From: Pseudoglutamicibacter cumminsii
GTDB taxonomy: Bacteria > Actinomycetota > Actinomycetes > Actinomycetales > Micrococcaceae
Assembly (NCBI RefSeq): GCF_016907775.1
Contig: NZ_JAFBCO010000001.1
Location: forward strand, 1,550,001 to 1,614,000
Length of the DNA: 64,000 nt
Direction of reading: 5' to 3'
The notes beneath the pieces were generated by a model, which ran no database searches, was not told where the DNA came from, and worked only from the letters and a program-made list of their open reading frames with translations. This document shows positions 53,657 through 64,000 of this stretch, in pieces. A program made the translations under genes and the position numbers. Each line of letters opens with the position of its first letter. Positions within the stretch are counted from its first letter, which is position 1.

Positions 53657-56600
53657 ATGGCGAGCCGTACTTCCCCCGGATCGCAGCGTTCTTCCGCGTC
53701 TTCAAAAAGTGGAAGCAAGCGCTCCGGCAACACAGAATCCACGGAACTGATCCAGGAATCCAGCGAGATTCCTGCACCGCTCCGTGCCATCCAACGCGCC
53801 TGGTCGAGCCTTGGTGGGATCATTGGCGCGGGTGTCCGGCAACTCGGAACACCGGTGAAGTTGGAGCCAGGAACGCGGCGTGACGGCAAGGCCCTCACAT
53901 GGCTCGTCATCGCGCTGATCGTTGCGCTCGTTGAATGGTGGGGCCTGCGCTCAGTTCCCGTGTTCGGTACGTTCACGCATTCGGCTGTTGGCGGTCTTTT
54001 CGGCGTCATGGCGGTAGCGCTGCCGGTCGTTCTGTTTATTTCGGCGGTGCGCCTGTTCCGCCGACCCACTGACCACGCAGTCAACGGCCGCATCAGCATC
54101 GGATTCGTCCTCGCCCTGATCACCGGAGCGGGCATCGCGCATGTCTCGACGGGACGCCCACCGCTCGATGGCCCGTTCAAAGACCTGTTGGCTAGCGGGG
54201 GATGGGTTGGTTGGTTCGCTGGCGAACCACTGGCTGCGTTGCTCACGGAAGGCGGCGCGATCATCGTGCTGTGCCTCGTGGGAATCTTGTCGCTGCTCAT
54301 CATTACGGGAACGCCGGTCACGAAGGTTCCTGATCGTCTGGTTGGCCTCTACCGGCTGCTGATGGTCGGGAAGGAAGAGTCTGAAGAAGGCGACATCAGC
54401 GGTGACCGTGACGGTCACGATCAGTCGTACCTTTACGACTCCGAACGCCGTGACAAAGAGAAGAGCAAGAAGCCGAAGGCTAAGAAGGCTCGCAAGTCGC
54501 TGTTCGGGCGCAAGAAAGACGCCGAAACTGACGAAGAGATACTCGAACCGGCTGGTTCGAGTGAGGCCTATGAGAGCCCTGTCATCGACGACGACATCCA
54601 CGGCCACAGCTCCGGTGATGCAAGCGATGCAGCACCAGAGGAAGCCTCCCCGCCGCCCGGCGTTCGCCGCCCGACCCGCGAAGAAAAGCGCCGCGAAAAA
54701 CTCATGCGCGAAGCCGGGGTCTACAACGTCGACGAACACGGAGGCGCCGGAACCCCATCGGACGATGAGGACACCGACGCAACAACTGACCTCGACGCAA
54801 CTACTGATTTTGACGCAACCACTGATTTTGACGCAACCACGGTCATCAACCGGGGGGAACCGGACGCGCATACCCAGGCCATCGACATGACCAGCGCCCT
54901 CGCCAGCGGCGAGGATGCAGCGGCAGCCGGTGCAGCATCGGGAGCTGGGGTGGCGCCGACCGCGAAACCTGAGCGGCCCATGCCAGAGCCGCTCCCGCAG
55001 CGAAGTGAACAGCTCGAGCTCGCTGGCGACGTCACCTACACGCTCCCGCCGAGCGAATACCTGCCAGCTGGCCCGCCGGCCAAGGAACGCTCGGAAGCCA
55101 ACGACAAGGTTGTTGCCGCGCTGCAGGAGACCCTGCGCGAATTCAAGGTCGACGCGGAAGTCACCGGCTTCTCGCGTGGCCCAACGGTGACCCGCTACGA
55201 GATCGAGCTCGCGCCGGGCACCAAGGTTGAGCGCGTCACGAATCTTTCGAAGAACATCTCGTACGCGGTTGCGTCCTCTGATGTGCGCATCTTGTCGCCG
55301 ATCCCGGGTAAGTCCGCGATTGGTATCGAGATCCCGAACACCGATAAGGAAGTTGTCTCCCTCGGTGATGTTCTGCGTTCCAACGCCGCGCGCCGCACCG
55401 ACCACCCGATGGTTATGGGCGTCGGTAAAGACGTTGAGGGCGGATTCGTTGTTGCGAACATGGCTAAAATGCCGCACATGCTGGTTGCTGGTGCGACCGG
55501 TGCGGGTAAGTCATCGTTCATCAACTCGCTCATCGTGTCCCTGCTCATGCGGGCAACCCCGGACGACGTGCGGCTTGTTCTGGTTGACCCTAAGCGCGTT
55601 GAGCTCACCGCGTACGAAGGCGTTCCACACCTGATCACCCCGATCATCACGAACCCCAAGAAGGCCGCCGAGGCTCTGCAGTGGGTCGTGAAGGAAATGG
55701 ACACCCGCTACGACGACCTCGCGAACTTCGGATTCAAGCACGTCGATGACTTCAACAAGGCGGTGCGTGCCGGCAAGGTGACGCCGCCGCCGGGATCCAA
55801 GCGGGTCATCAAGCCGTACCCATACCTGCTGGTCATCGTCGATGAGCTCGCGGACCTCATGATGGTTGCACCGCGCGATGTTGAAGATTCGATCGTTCGC
55901 ATCACCCAGCTCGCGCGCGCCGCGGGTATCCACCTCGTGTTGGCTACCCAGCGCCCATCCGTCGATGTCGTGACGGGCCTCATCAAGGCCAACGTGCCTT
56001 CGCGTATGGCGTTCGCGACCTCGTCCGTTACCGACTCCCGCGTGGTCCTGGACCAGCCGGGTGCCGAGAAGCTACTCGGCCAGGGTGACGCTTTGTTCTT
56101 GCCGATGGGTAAGTCCAAACCGATCCGCGTTCAGGGTGCGTGGGTCACCGAATCCGAGATCCACCGCGTTGTTGAACACGTCAAGGGACAGCTCACCGCG
56201 CACTACCGCGACGACGTTGTTCCGGATGCGCCGCAGCGCGAGATCGACGCCGACATTGGCGACGACCTTGAAGACCTGCTGCGCGCAGTCGAGCTCGTGG
56301 TGACCTCCCAGTTCGGCTCGACCTCGATGCTGCAGCGCAAACTGCGTATCGGCTTCGCGAAAGCCGGCCGCCTCATGGACCTCATGGAATCCCGAGGAGT
56401 GGTTGGTCCGTCCGAGGGTTCGAAGGCCCGCGATGTGCTGGTCAAGCCGGAAGACCTGCCGCAGGTCATCGCCGCGATCAACGGAAGCCCTGCGCCGGAA
56501 ACCCCGGACGCCCAGCAACAAGCGCTAGCCGACGAAGCCACCTATAACCACCAGCCAACCGACGCATCCGAGGCGGGGGAGAGCACCCCATCGGGCGCTG

Positions 56601-56710
56601 TATCCGGTTCCGGCGCAGCGGCAGGCCACAGCTCCGGCTACGCTGAAGACACGTGGCACGACGATGACGACGAGGAGTCAGAAGACGCATGGTCGCTGAC
56701 AGGCCGGTAA
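53657..56710 (+). CDS. ftsK: DNA translocase FtsK
   Basis: Pumps DNA at the division septum and activates XerCD recombination. About four N-terminal membrane helices (residues about 75-220), then an acidic linker (about 225-460) with four copies of a DATTDF-like hexapeptide. The motor has Walker [14 protein letters not shown] (about 613), and the gamma winged helix ([22 protein letters not shown]) reads KOPS. A disordered acidic tail follows. About 1,017 aa. The frame opens at 53618, but ATG 53657 preceded by TATCCT looks like the proper, possibly leaderless, start. Confidence 0.95.
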   Translation: MASRTSPGSQRSSASSKSGSKRSGNTESTELIQESSEIPAPLRAIQRAWSSLGGIIGAGVRQLGTPVKLEPGTRRDGKALTWLVIALIVALVEWWGLRSVPVFGTFTHSAVGGLFGVMAVALPVVLFISAVRLFRRPTDHAVNGRISIGFVLALITGAGIAHVSTGRPPLDGPFKDLLASGGWVGWFAGEPLAALLTEGGAIIVLCLVGILSLLIITGTPVTKVPDRLVGLYRLLMVGKEESEEGDISGDRDGHDQSYLYDSERRDKEKSKKPKAKKARKSLFGRKKDAETDEEILEPAGSSEAYESPVIDDDIHGHSSGDASDAAPEEASPPPGVRRPTREEKRREKLMREAGVYNVDEHGGAGTPSDDEDTDATTDLDATTDFDATTDFDATTVINRGEPDAHTQAIDMTSALASGEDAAAAGAASGAGVAPTAKPERPMPEPLPQRSEQLELAGDVTYTLPPSEYLPAGPPAKERSEANDKVVAALQETLREFKVDAEVTGFSRGPTVTRYEIELAPGTKVERVTNLSKNISYAVASSDVRILSPIPGKSAIGIEIPNTDKEVVSLGDVLRSNAARRTDHPMVMGVGKDVEGGFVVANMAKMPHMLVAGATGAGKSSFINSLIVSLLMRATPDDVRLVLVDPKRVELTAYEGVPHLITPIITNPKKAAEALQWVVKEMDTRYDDLANFGFKHVDDFNKAVRAGKVTPPPGSKRVIKPYPYLLVIVDELADLMMVAPRDVEDSIVRITQLARAAGIHLVLATQRPSVDVVTGLIKANVPSRMAFATSSVTDSRVVLDQPGAEKLLGQGDALFLPMGKSKPIRVQGAWVTESEIHRVVEHVKGQLTAHYRDDVVPDAPQREIDADIGDDLEDLLRAVELVVTSQFGSTSMLQRKLRIGFAKAGRLMDLMESRGVVGPSEGSKARDVLVKPEDLPQVIAAINGSPAPETPDAQQQALADEATYNHQPTDASEAGESTPSGAVSGSGAAAGHSSGYAEDTWHDDDDEESEDAWSLTGR

Positions 56711-57297
56711 CCGGGGCGAGCACCGAACCAAAGCAGGTTTCGAGCTGGAACATCGCGAACATCCTCACTGGGATGCGGATCCTGCTGATCCCGGTGTTCG
56801 TGGTGTTCATCGTTCTGGACGACGCGGAATACGGCGCGTGGCGTTGGTGGGCGGTCGTGGTGTTTGTGCTTGCGACGATCACCGATTGGCTCGATGGCGC
56901 GCTGGCACGCGGCCTGAACCTCGTGACGGACTTCGGGAAGATCGCCGACCCGATCGCCGATAAGCTGCTCATGGCGGTGTCGCTGATTAGCCTGAGCGTT
57001 CTTGGTGACCTGACGTGGTGGATCACCGCGATCATCCTCGTGCGTGAAATCGGCGTGACCGTGATGCGGTTCTGGGTCATCAAATACGGTGTGATCGCCG
57101 CGAGCCCGGGCGGGAAGATCAAGACGGTCGCGCAGATGCTCGGCACGTTTATCTTGCTGTTGCCGACCGCTCATTTTGTGCACGGCGTGTGGTGGGCCGG
57201 TTTTGTGGTCATGGTGATTGCGGCCGCGTTGACGTTGTGGTCTGCGGTCGATTACGTGCGGCAGGCCGTGACGTTGTACAGGAACAGGGAGCGGTAG
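56689..57297 (+). CDS. pgsA: CDP-diacylglycerol-glycerol-3-phosphate 3-phosphatidyltransferase
   Basis: First committed step of phosphatidylglycerol synthesis, in the membrane. CDP-alcohol phosphotransferase motif D-G-x2-A-R-x8-G-x3-D-x3-D is complete in [23 protein letters not shown]. About five membrane helices. 202 aa. The first 22 bases overlap the end of ftsK in another frame, with GGAG inside ftsK as ribosome site. Confidence 0.94.
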   Translation: MVADRPVTGASTEPKQVSSWNIANILTGMRILLIPVFVVFIVLDDAEYGAWRWWAVVVFVLATITDWLDGALARGLNLVTDFGKIADPIADKLLMAVSLISLSVLGDLTWWITAIILVREIGVTVMRFWVIKYGVIAASPGGKIKTVAQMLGTFILLLPTAHFVHGVWWAGFVVMVIAAALTLWSAVDYVRQAVTLYRNRER

Positions 57298-57360
57298 ACC
57301 GCTTTCTCTGAGTAGCTGCGACGAACAAGGGTGCCGCGACGAACAAGGATGGTGGGTACG

Positions 57361-57852
57361 ATGCGGGACGCAACGCCGCTGGTGCGCGGGCTTGAACGCG
57401 CGGGGCTGACTATCGCCACGGGTGAGTCGCTGACGGCCGGGATGGTTGCGAGCCACATCGCCGATGTTCCTGGTGCTTCCGCTGTCCTGCAGGGCGGGGT
57501 CGTGGCGTATCAGGTGAGCGTCAAGCGTGACGTTTTGGGCGTGGACGCGGGTCTTTTGGAGCATCATGGGCCGGTGCATCCGGAGGTGGCGGAGCAGATG
57601 GCGATCGGTGCCGCGCGGGCGTGCGGGGCGTGGATTGGGGTGTCGACGACTGGCGTGGCTGGGCCTGAACCGCATGGCGGGCATCCGGCCGGCACGGTGT
57701 ATATCGGTTGGGCTGTTCTGGACGCGGCCGGGACTCAGGTGCACGCTCGGGGACATGAGCTGCTGCAGTTGACTGGCGGCCGGGCTGAAGTGCGGCAAGC
57801 CACGGTGGACGCGGTGGTGGCGCTTGGTGAACAGATCCTCGCGGATTCCTGA
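57361..57852 (+). CDS. cinA: CinA C-terminal domain protein, nicotinamide-nucleotide amidase type
   Basis: Single-domain CinA/PncC protein that deamidates NMN in pyridine nucleotide salvage. The motif ATGESLTAGMVASHIADVPGAS holds the catalytic Ser/Thr and Lys region; STTGVAGPEPHGGHPAGTVYI follows. 163 aa. ATG 57361 follows AAGGATGGTGGG; an upstream GTG at 57331 is less likely. Usual gene order pgsA-cinA-clgR. Confidence 0.92.
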   Translation: MRDATPLVRGLERAGLTIATGESLTAGMVASHIADVPGASAVLQGGVVAYQVSVKRDVLGVDAGLLEHHGPVHPEVAEQMAIGAARACGAWIGVSTTGVAGPEPHGGHPAGTVYIGWAVLDAAGTQVHARGHELLQLTGGRAEVRQATVDAVVALGEQILADS

Positions 57853-58044
57853 AAACTTCCTGATGATTGAGCGCTTCGGGAACAAACGGGGGATGATCGT
57901 GGTTACGCTTAATGTCCGATCTTCTTTCGAACAGTTCGCGTGAAGGGACATGCTTGTGAAGGCGCGGCCCATCGCGTGAACGGTTTGCATGATTGAAGAT
58001 ACGCAATTCGCGACACTCAATTCGCAAGGAGAAGCGAGATTTCC

Positions 58045-58485
58045 ATGAACCGACAGCCCACCCAAGTAAACGGAATCACCCGCTGGGCGGGCGTGGAAGA
58101 CAATGCTGTGAAGAAGGCTGAAGTCGTTCGCCGACCTGTTGTGTTGCGACAGGAAATTGGCGAGGTTCTTCGTCAGATCCGTCAGCAACAGGGCCGTACT
58201 CTTCGCGAGGTATCGCACTTGGCGCGAGTTTCCCTCGGCTACTTGTCTGAGGTAGAGCGTGGCCAGAAGGAAGCATCGAGTGAGCTTCTGGCATCGATCG
58301 CAACGGCCCTTGAGGTTCCGCTCGCTGTTGTTCTGCGTGAAGTGACGCAGCGCATCGCCCTCATGGAGGGTCTGATTGACGGTAGCTCCGTCCCAGATAC
58401 GATCCCTGCAGAGTTCTACGAACATGGCGGCGTGTCTGTTCCAGATTCTCTGCCTGAAGACTTCGGTACCGTAGCATCCGCCTAA
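58045..58485 (+). CDS. clgR: ClgR-type transcriptional activator
   Basis: XRE-family regulator of Clp protease genes and stress responses in actinobacteria. Helix-turn-helix region [41 protein letters not shown] (about residues 41-80) is nearly invariant in ClgR. A 30-residue N-terminal extension and a short acidic C terminus complete 146 aa. ClgR is itself degraded by Clp, usually through its C-terminal end, here VASA. Upstream, ACGCAATTCGCGA (58001-58013) may be a ClgR box for autoactivation. Confidence 0.92.
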   Translation: MNRQPTQVNGITRWAGVEDNAVKKAEVVRRPVVLRQEIGEVLRQIRQQQGRTLREVSHLARVSLGYLSEVERGQKEASSELLASIATALEVPLAVVLREVTQRIALMEGLIDGSSVPDTIPAEFYEHGGVSVPDSLPEDFGTVASA

Positions 58486-58515
58486 AGGTGCTGTGATCTA
58501 ACAAAACTTATATTG

Positions 58516-58560
58516 ACGACTGAGGGCGGATTCCGTGTGGATCCGCCTTCAGTCGTTGTC
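58516..58560 (+). terminator. Terminator after clgR
   Basis: ACGACTGAGGGCGGAT (58516-58531) pairs with ATCCGCCTTCAGTCGT (58541-58556), one G-U pair, then TGTCT. Confidence 0.8.
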
Positions 58561-58642
58561 TAGATGTCAGTCGTTTTCTAGCTGTATAGGGTTCTGGTCT
58601 GTATAGCTTTTCCCGCGCCGGGGTGCTAGCCGTTCCTTGTCG

Positions 58643-58879
58643 CTAGCCATTCCAAGGTGTGTCGCGTAACGGGAGGTCGCGGCCGAGCCATCGTGATTCT
58701 GAGACGTCCTTTGCGCGGCACAAAGCAAGCCACACAGTTTTTGGCTCGAAGCCCGCATCGAGAGCTTCAGATGCAGTGAGGCCGTCGCATTCGGTCAGCG
58801 CCATCGTGAGCATGAGGTGTTCGCCGGCGGCTTCGCCGAACTCTTCTGTGACCATCCGTTGGAAATCGCTCAAACGCAT
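58643..58879 (-). CDS. DUF3046 family protein
   Basis: 78 aa, soluble. MRLSDFQRMVTEEFGEAAG and the end ALCRAKDVSESRWLGRD match the actinobacterial DUF3046 family, typically encoded beside recA. Function unknown; the linkage to recA suggests DNA-repair relevance but is not proof. Minus strand, divergent from recA. Confidence 0.88.
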   Translation of the reverse strand: MRLSDFQRMVTEEFGEAAGEHLMLTMALTECDGLTASEALDAGFEPKTVWLALCRAKDVSESRWLGRDLPLRDTPWNG

Positions 58880-59230
58880 ATCCGGATTTTCTCATGGCGC
58901 GGTGGCGGGTGTGTTCGTCGCGGTGCGGTGCGGGCTGATGGTCCTGGAGCGTGCGGGTGACAGGCGAAGATTTTGGGACACGCAAGCCATTATTCGAATG
59001 TGTGTTCGAAATCGGTTATTCTGGTTCACGGTATCCACAGACGTATTGCGGGCGGAAGTTATGCACAGTTTGGGTTGTTCCGGAGCAAACTGTCAGACCC
59101 CCGTCCTACGCTAAAAACAGTTACACAACGTATAACTAGCTTCCCAAGCAAACGCTTTGAGCTTCCCAAGCACACAGTTGGCTGGCGGATGGATTCGGCA
59201 GGCAACGTTATAGATCCGAGAGGACTAAAG
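58880..59230 (+). other. recA regulatory region
   Basis: About 350 bases with no gene. Contains the LexA box at 58993-59010 and probably two promoters: TATTCT (59017-59022) just after the box, and TATAAC (59131-59136) nearer the gene. An open frame through this region in the recA frame begins at 58973, but nothing in it looks like protein. Confidence 0.7.
58993..59010. promoter_or_regulatory. LexA (SOS) box upstream of recA
   Basis: TTCGAA-TGTGTG-TTCGAA matches the Gram-positive/actinobacterial SOS box CGAACRNRYGTTYG with a single change. It overlaps the -35 region of a likely promoter (TATTCT at 59017), so LexA binding would block recA transcription until DNA damage. Confidence 0.85.
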
Positions 59231-60280
59231 ATGGCAGCACAGGATCGTGAGAAGGCACTGAATCAGGCCCTCGCGCAGATTGACCGTCAGTTCGGCAAGG
59301 GTGCCGTGATGCGCCTTGGTGATGAAACTAAGGCGCCTATTGAGACGATCTCTACTAGCTCGATTGCGCTCGATGCGGCGTTGGGCATCGGTGGTTTGCC
59401 GCGTGGCCGCGTCGTTGAGATTTACGGCCCGGAATCCTCGGGTAAGACGACCGTTGCGCTTCACGCTGTGGCTAATGCACAGCGCAACGGCGGTATCGCG
59501 GCGTTCATCGACGCCGAGCACGCTCTGGATCCGGTGTACGCCGCCAAGATTGGTGTGGACACCGATGCGCTCTTGGTTGCACAGCCTGACACAGGTGAGC
59601 AGGCGCTCGAGATCATGGACATGCTCGTGTCTTCCGGCACGATCGATATCGTCGTGATCGACTCGGTAGCGGCACTCGTTCCGCGTGCGGAAATCGAAGG
59701 TGAGATGGGTGACTCTCACGTTGGTCTGCAGGCACGTTTGATGTCCCAGGCTTTACGTAAGATCACCGGTCGCCTCGCCCAGTCCAAGACGACCGCGATC
59801 TTCATTAACCAGCTACGTGAGAAGATCGGTGTCTTCTTCGGGTCTCCGGAAACCACGACGGGTGGTAAGGCTCTGAAGTTCTACGCTTCGGTCCGTGTTG
59901 ATGTGCGCCGTATCGAGACCCTCAAGGACGGCGCCAACCCGGTGGGTAACCGTACCCGCGCTAAGATCGTCAAGAACAAGATGGCGCCTCCGTTCAAGCA
60001 GGCAGAGTTCGACATCCTTTACGGCGAAGGCATCTCGCGTGAGGGTGGTCTGATTGACATGGGTGTCGAGAACGGCCTGGTCAAGAAGTCTGGTGCTTGG
60101 TACACGTACGACGGCGATCAGCTCGGTCAGGGTAAGGAAAATGCGCGTCGCTTCCTGAAAGACAATCCGGACCTCGCCGATGAGCTTGAGCGTCAGATCC
60201 GCATCAAGCTGGGCATCGATGAAGACCCAGAAGCGGGTAACGAGAACGACGCCAACCTGCAGGCTGTCCCTGAAGCATGA
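59231..60280 (+). CDS. recA: Recombinase RecA
   Basis: DNA strand exchange and co-protease for LexA. Walker A is GPESSGKTT, Walker B is [11 protein letters not shown], and loops L1/L2 ([39 protein letters not shown]) are intact. 349 aa. AGAGGA lies 6 bases before the ATG at 59231; the frame extends back to 58973 without conserved sequence. Its TGA overlaps the ATG of recX. Confidence 0.97.
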   Translation: MAAQDREKALNQALAQIDRQFGKGAVMRLGDETKAPIETISTSSIALDAALGIGGLPRGRVVEIYGPESSGKTTVALHAVANAQRNGGIAAFIDAEHALDPVYAAKIGVDTDALLVAQPDTGEQALEIMDMLVSSGTIDIVVIDSVAALVPRAEIEGEMGDSHVGLQARLMSQALRKITGRLAQSKTTAIFINQLREKIGVFFGSPETTTGGKALKFYASVRVDVRRIETLKDGANPVGNRTRAKIVKNKMAPPFKQAEFDILYGEGISREGGLIDMGVENGLVKKSGAWYTYDGDQLGQGKENARRFLKDNPDLADELERQIRIKLGIDEDPEAGNENDANLQAVPEA

Positions 60281-61419
60281 GCCGCATCCCGGACACGTCC
60301 GGGAACCCAGGAGAGAATCCTGCCGGACTGAGTGACGAAAAGCTTGCCGAGCGCCAGCGCCTCCAAGACCTCTTGGGGCTGGTGCCGGCAAGCTCACTCA
60401 GCCAACCCTCAAGCGACAACGCGCCTGCGAAGCCCTCTGACGCGAAGAAAGCAGGGCGAGGCTCGAAACGCAAAACCAAACCGGCTTCGATCCAACAGCT
60501 GCAACGCCAACTCAAAACGCTTCGTGAACAACGTCGCGAACGCGAACACCAACCGCTCACAGGTGCCGCGGCGCCCGCATTCGGCCGAACACAGGGCGAC
60601 GAAGATGAGAGCATCCGTACCGACCAAGCCAACAGTGCGGATGCCCTGAGCAACGCGGGTACCGACAGCGCTCCAGTTCAGGAATGGCTCAACACTGACG
60701 CCGAGGTTCCAGAGTGGATGCTCGGCGATCTCCCCGAAGACATCCTCGAACTCATCGAGGAAAGCGAGACCCGAGGGGGAACATCCATCGAACCGGGCAG
60801 CCGCCATGACAAAACGAAAGCGGCACCCCGCAACGCGGTATCTGGCAGCCCAGATGCCGCATCTGAGACTTCCGAACTGACGCCAGAACGAACGCCGGAA
60901 CTAACTACAGAACAAGCCGAACGTCTGTGCCGCGAAACAGCGTTGAGGTTGCTTTCAACACGCGCCCGATCGCGGCACGAAATCGAAGAAAACCTGCGCG
61001 GAAAAGAACTCCCCGCCGAAGCCATCACCCACGTCATGGACCGATTCGAAGAAGTTGGACTCATCGACGATGAAGCCTTCGCGCAAGCGTGGGTCGAATC
61101 TCGGAACCGGTCGAAAGGCTACGCATCAGCACGCCTAGCTCAAGAGCTACGCCGTAAAGGCATCGCGGAAGAACACATCGCCGCGGCTCTCGAACAACTC
61201 GACGGAGACGAGCTCCGAGCCCAAGCAGAAAGCCTTGCACTCAAGCGCCTCGGCCACAACGACCTACCACCAGACCGCTACGGACCAGACCGCAAAGAAC
61301 GCGAAAAAGTTATGCGTCGGATCGTGAGCCACCTACAGCGAAAAGGCTACGCACCCGGCGTCTGCATGGCGGCAACCCGCTCCGCGATGGAACGCCACGA
61401 CAACGGCGAACGCGGCTAA
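60277..61419 (+). CDS. recX: Regulatory protein RecX with long N-terminal extension
   Basis: Inhibits or tunes RecA filaments. The RecX domain begins about residue 210 ([25 protein letters not shown]) with the three-helix repeats [20 protein letters not shown] and [14 protein letters not shown]. 380 aa instead of the usual 150-270; the first 200 residues are polar, Ser/Glu/Lys-rich and probably disordered. ATG overlaps the recA stop (ATGA), so recA-recX is coupled. Confidence 0.92.
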   Translation: MSRIPDTSGNPGENPAGLSDEKLAERQRLQDLLGLVPASSLSQPSSDNAPAKPSDAKKAGRGSKRKTKPASIQQLQRQLKTLREQRREREHQPLTGAAAPAFGRTQGDEDESIRTDQANSADALSNAGTDSAPVQEWLNTDAEVPEWMLGDLPEDILELIEESETRGGTSIEPGSRHDKTKAAPRNAVSGSPDAASETSELTPERTPELTTEQAERLCRETALRLLSTRARSRHEIEENLRGKELPAEAITHVMDRFEEVGLIDDEAFAQAWVESRNRSKGYASARLAQELRRKGIAEEHIAAALEQLDGDELRAQAESLALKRLGHNDLPPDRYGPDRKEREKVMRRIVSHLQRKGYAPGVCMAATRSAMERHDNGERG

Positions 61420-61441
61420 CCAAACCAGCTATCGCGCTGAT

Positions 61442-61924
61442 CTAACCGATCACGCGGCGCATAAATCCGGTGGAACGCTTCCGCAAAGCCTCAACCCGCT
61501 GAGAACTAAACAACTCAGGGTCAAGTGCACCCTCCATCGGGGTCGGCAGACGCCGCGCATACTCGGAGCACCGGAAATCCTCGTGGATCAACGTCGCAAC
61601 CGAATTACCAGAACGCCCAGAGTCCCCAGCGCGACGAGCCGAAAACATTCGAACCCCAGCCAACTCACTCACATCACGGCACAAAGCGCACACGCCATGC
61701 ACGCCAGGAGTATGCGTCGGACGCAAAACAGCGCCACGCAAAACCCCATCCACCTCAAGCACAAGATAAGCACGCGTGCGGTCCTTCTGATCCCGCCAAC
61801 CCAAAAACTCCATCGTCTCCCAGTGATACTCAGCCAAAGGAAACGGCGGGACAGCCGCAGCCGCCTCGCGACGCGTCGCATTCACAAAACAACCAGCCAA
61901 CGCATCAACACTCACAGCCTGCAT
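61442..61924 (-). CDS. FBP domain protein (treble-clef zinc finger)
   Basis: 160 aa. The central segment GVCALCRD and the later SEYARRL pattern match the FBP C-terminal treble-clef domain (PF16571-like) also found in FusB-type proteins that bind EF-G. Only part of that zinc-ligand set is visible (CxxC and a later Cys in DFRCSEY). Role possibly at the ribosome; not proven. GGAGGAGCGCTT precedes the ATG. Minus strand between recX and miaB. Confidence 0.75.
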   Translation of the reverse strand: MQAVSVDALAGCFVNATRREAAAAVPPFPLAEYHWETMEFLGWRDQKDRTRAYLVLEVDGVLRGAVLRPTHTPGVHGVCALCRDVSELAGVRMFSARRAGDSGRSGNSVATLIHEDFRCSEYARRLPTPMEGALDPELFSSQRVEALRKRSTGFMRRVIG

Positions 61925-62040
61925 AAGCGCTCCTCCTCACAACAGCCCACAATCCCCGATCGACAATCCCCACAGTCCAACATCCCTAGAGTCCAACATT
62001 CCCGCAGGCACCGACTCACCATGTTACGTGCCCCTCTCGC

Positions 62041-62046
62041 TAGACT
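62041..62046 (+). promoter_or_regulatory. -10 element for leaderless miaB message
   Basis: TAGACT ends 6 bases before the GTG start of miaB, so transcription should begin at or near the start codon. No clear -35 and no ribosome site are seen. Leaderless messages are common in actinobacteria. Confidence 0.5.
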
Positions 62047-62052
62047 AGACGG

Positions 62053-63597
62053 GTGACTTCAACGCCTATGACTGCTTCAAACCCAGCAACCGAACCCCAG
62101 ACCAACGGTGCGGAGGCGACCGCGCGCACCTACCAGGTCAACACGTTCGGGTGCCAGATGAACGTCCACGACTCCGAACGGATCGCCGGCCTGCTTGAAA
62201 CCGCAGGCATGATCCCAGTCGACGCCGACGCCAACGAAGGCGAGGCCGACGTCGTCGTGTTCAACACGTGCGCAGTGCGTGAAAACGCAGACAATAAGCT
62301 TTACGGTCACCTCGGCATGCTCAAAGCAGCCAAAGACGAAAACCCTAACCTGCAGATCGCCGTCGGTGGTTGCCTCGCGCAGAAAGACCGCGACACCATC
62401 GTCAAACGTGCCCCGTGGGTCGACGTTGTCTTCGGAACCCACAACGTAGGGTCCCTTCCGGTGCTCCTTGACCGTGCACGCCACAACAAGGAAGCACAGG
62501 TTGAAATCCTCGAAGCGCTCGAGGTGTTCCCATCCACGTTGCCCGCTAAGCGTGAATCACACTCCGCGGGCTGGGTTTCCATCTCCGTTGGTTGCAACAA
62601 CACGTGCACGTTCTGCATCGTGCCCTCGCTACGCGGGAAAGAAAAAGACCGCCGCCCAGGCGAGATCCTCGCCGAAGTGCAAGCACTCGTCGACGACGGC
62701 GCGATCGAAGTGACCCTGCTCGGGCAGAACGTGAACTCCTACGGCGTCGAATTCGGCGACCGCCAAGCATTCTCCAAGCTGCTGCGCGCTTGCGGCGAGA
62801 TCGAAGGTCTCGAACGCGTCCGCTTCACCTCGCCGCACCCAGCGATGTTCACCGACGACGTGATCGAGGCGATGGCTGAAACCCCGAACGTCATGCCGCA
62901 GCTGCACATGCCGCTGCAGTCCGGCTCGGACAAGGTCCTGAAGGCCATGCGCCGTTCATACCGTTCCAAGAAGTTCCTCGGGATCCTCGAGAAGGTTCGT
63001 GAGCGTATGCCGCACGCTGCGATCACGACCGACATCATCGTCGGCTTCCCGGGTGAAACCGAGGAAGACTTCCAAGAAACCATGCGTGTGGTTGAAGAAG
63101 CCCGCTTCCACCAGGCCTTCACATTCCAGTATTCGCCACGGCCAGGAACCCCGGCCGCAGAATACGAAAACCAGGTTCCTAAGGACGTTGTGCAGGAACG
63201 TTTCGAACGTCTCGTCGCGCTCCAAGACCGTATCTCCGCCGAGGAAAACCAGAAGCTACTCGGAACCACGGTTGAGCTCATCGTCGCTGACTCGAAGGGC
63301 CGCAAAGCTGAAGAAACCGGCCGGCTCGCGGGCCGCGCTCAAGACCAGCGTCTCGTGCATTTCTCCGTTCCGGAGGGTGCGGAAACCCCACGTCCGGGCG
63401 ATGCCGTAACCGTACCGATCACACACGCCGGTTCCTTCCACTTGCTGTCAGACCCGAGCATCGAACAGTACAGCCTGCGCCGCACCCGCTCCGGAGACGC
63501 GTGGGAACGCGCACAAGCTGACTCGTGCTCGCCAGGTGGCGGCACAAGCGGTAAGGGCGTTTCGCTTGGTATGCCGAGCCTGCGTCCAGAAGCCTAG
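62053..63597 (+). CDS. miaB: tRNA (N6-isopentenyl adenosine(37)-C2)-methylthiotransferase MiaB
   Basis: Radical-SAM enzyme that adds the 2-methylthio group to i6A37. N-terminal auxiliary-cluster Cys: [22 protein letters not shown] and GGCLAQKD; radical-SAM triad in [12 protein letters not shown] domain at the C terminus, then a polar tail. 514 aa. GTG start at 62053 with TAGACT 7 bases upstream and no ribosome site: looks leaderless. miaA, the preceding step in the same modification, follows after 10 bases. Confidence 0.96.
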   Translation: MTSTPMTASNPATEPQTNGAEATARTYQVNTFGCQMNVHDSERIAGLLETAGMIPVDADANEGEADVVVFNTCAVRENADNKLYGHLGMLKAAKDENPNLQIAVGGCLAQKDRDTIVKRAPWVDVVFGTHNVGSLPVLLDRARHNKEAQVEILEALEVFPSTLPAKRESHSAGWVSISVGCNNTCTFCIVPSLRGKEKDRRPGEILAEVQALVDDGAIEVTLLGQNVNSYGVEFGDRQAFSKLLRACGEIEGLERVRFTSPHPAMFTDDVIEAMAETPNVMPQLHMPLQSGSDKVLKAMRRSYRSKKFLGILEKVRERMPHAAITTDIIVGFPGETEEDFQETMRVVEEARFHQAFTFQYSPRPGTPAAEYENQVPKDVVQERFERLVALQDRISAEENQKLLGTTVELIVADSKGRKAEETGRLAGRAQDQRLVHFSVPEGAETPRPGDAVTVPITHAGSFHLLSDPSIEQYSLRRTRSGDAWERAQADSCSPGGGTSGKGVSLGMPSLRPEA

Positions 63598-63607
63598 ACG
63601 CCCAACC

Positions 63608-64000
63608 ATGTCGCGCCCTGTCATCGCGGTGGTTGGCCCCACCGGAACCGGTAAATCTGAGCTCGCGCTCGAGCTATGCCACATGCTCGATGGTGAAGTA
63701 GTCAACACTGATGCGTTGCAGTTCTACCGTGGCATGGACATCGGCACCGCCAAGCTTCCTGTAGCAGAGCGGCAGGGGATCGAACACCACCTGCTCGACA
63801 TCATGGACGTAGCCGAGGAAGCTTCGGTTGCGGTGTTCCAAGAGCAAGCCCGCGATGCGATCGCTCAGATCCAGGCGCGCGGGAAAACCGCTGTGCTCGT
63901 GGGAGGGTCGGGCCTGTATGTGCGCGCGGTCCTGGACGAGATCGAGTTTCCGCCCACTGACCCGCAGGTCCGGGCTGAGATCGAAGAATGGGCGGCCGGA
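63608..64000 (+). CDS. miaA: tRNA dimethylallyltransferase, N-terminal part (partial)
   Basis: First 131 residues only; the gene runs past the window end. Transfers dimethylallyl from DMAPP to A37 of tRNAs. P-loop [16 protein letters not shown], then [18 protein letters not shown] (catalytic Thr region) and [14 protein letters not shown], all conserved. ATG 63608 lies 10 bases after miaB. Works directly before MiaB in making ms2i6A. Confidence 0.96.
   Translation, partial: MSRPVIAVVGPTGTGKSELALELCHMLDGEVVNTDALQFYRGMDIGTAKLPVAERQGIEHHLLDIMDVAEEASVAVFQEQARDAIAQIQARGKTAVLVGGSGLYVRAVLDEIEFPPTDPQVRAEIEEWAAG

Noticed and set aside
57318-57351. Direct repeat GCGACGAACAAGG before cinA
   Set aside because: Two short copies 18 bases apart; too little to argue for a function.
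58973-59230. In-frame N-terminal extension of recA
   Set aside because: Crosses the LexA box and promoter region, lacks conserved residues, and the ATG at 59231 has a good ribosome site.

Overview
The window looks like a chromosome segment of a high-GC Gram-positive actinobacterium. Protein relatedness and gene order point to the Micrococcaceae (Arthrobacter, Pseudoglutamicibacter or Rothia-like), but the genus is inferred, not proven. Supporting signs are GTG starts, an actinobacterial LexA box at recA, a ClgR-type regulator next to cinA/pgsA/ftsK, DUF3046 beside recA, and the order rpsB-tsf-pyrH-frr-cdsA ... dxr-rseP-ispG-proS-rimP-nusA-ylxR-infB-rbfA-truB-ribF-rpsO-pnp.

Left part (1-17,000) is accessory. 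After the end of a glycosyltransferase comes a histidine-degradation operon on the minus strand (hutU-hutI-hutH) with an IclR-type regulator gene just upstream. A CAU-anticodon tRNA follows. Next is a gene for a large wall-anchored surface protein with Rib-like repeats, a PGEEQ stalk and an LARTG sorting signal. Its signal peptide is cut off from every start codon by a frame break at an 11-C run, so it looks like an ON/OFF phase-variable gene, here OFF (or a sequencing error). Then come a DUF4298 protein, the tRNA hydroxylase TrhO, a secreted protein with an aerolysin-like pattern, and a peptide uptake and digestion pair (POT symporter plus CocE/S15-type hydrolase).

The middle (17,000-44,800) is mostly housekeeping: ribosomal protein S2, EF-Ts, UMP kinase, ribosome recycling factor, phospholipid and isoprenoid synthesis (cdsA, dxr, ispG), site-2 protease, ProRS, the nusA-infB operon, ribosome maturation, tRNA pseudouridylation, flavin synthesis, S15 and PNPase. 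Small unknown membrane, secreted or acetyltransferase genes lie between them. The M23-like gene beside rpsB has lost two metal-site residues.

The right part (44,900-64,000) starts with a two-gene cassette (cyclase-family hydrolase plus ThDP enzyme) between pnp and the M16 peptidase gene. It continues with luxS, lysine/diaminopimelate genes dapB and dapA, RNase J, FtsK, PgsA, CinA, ClgR, the SOS-controlled recA-recX pair, an FBP-domain protein, and miaB with the start of miaA.

There is no CRISPR array, prophage, insertion sequence or rRNA gene in the window. The best candidate for something new is the poly-C switched surface protein at 6,900-9,242. Next are the secreted aerolysin-like protein, the cyclase/ThDP cassette, and the paired palindromes before hutU.
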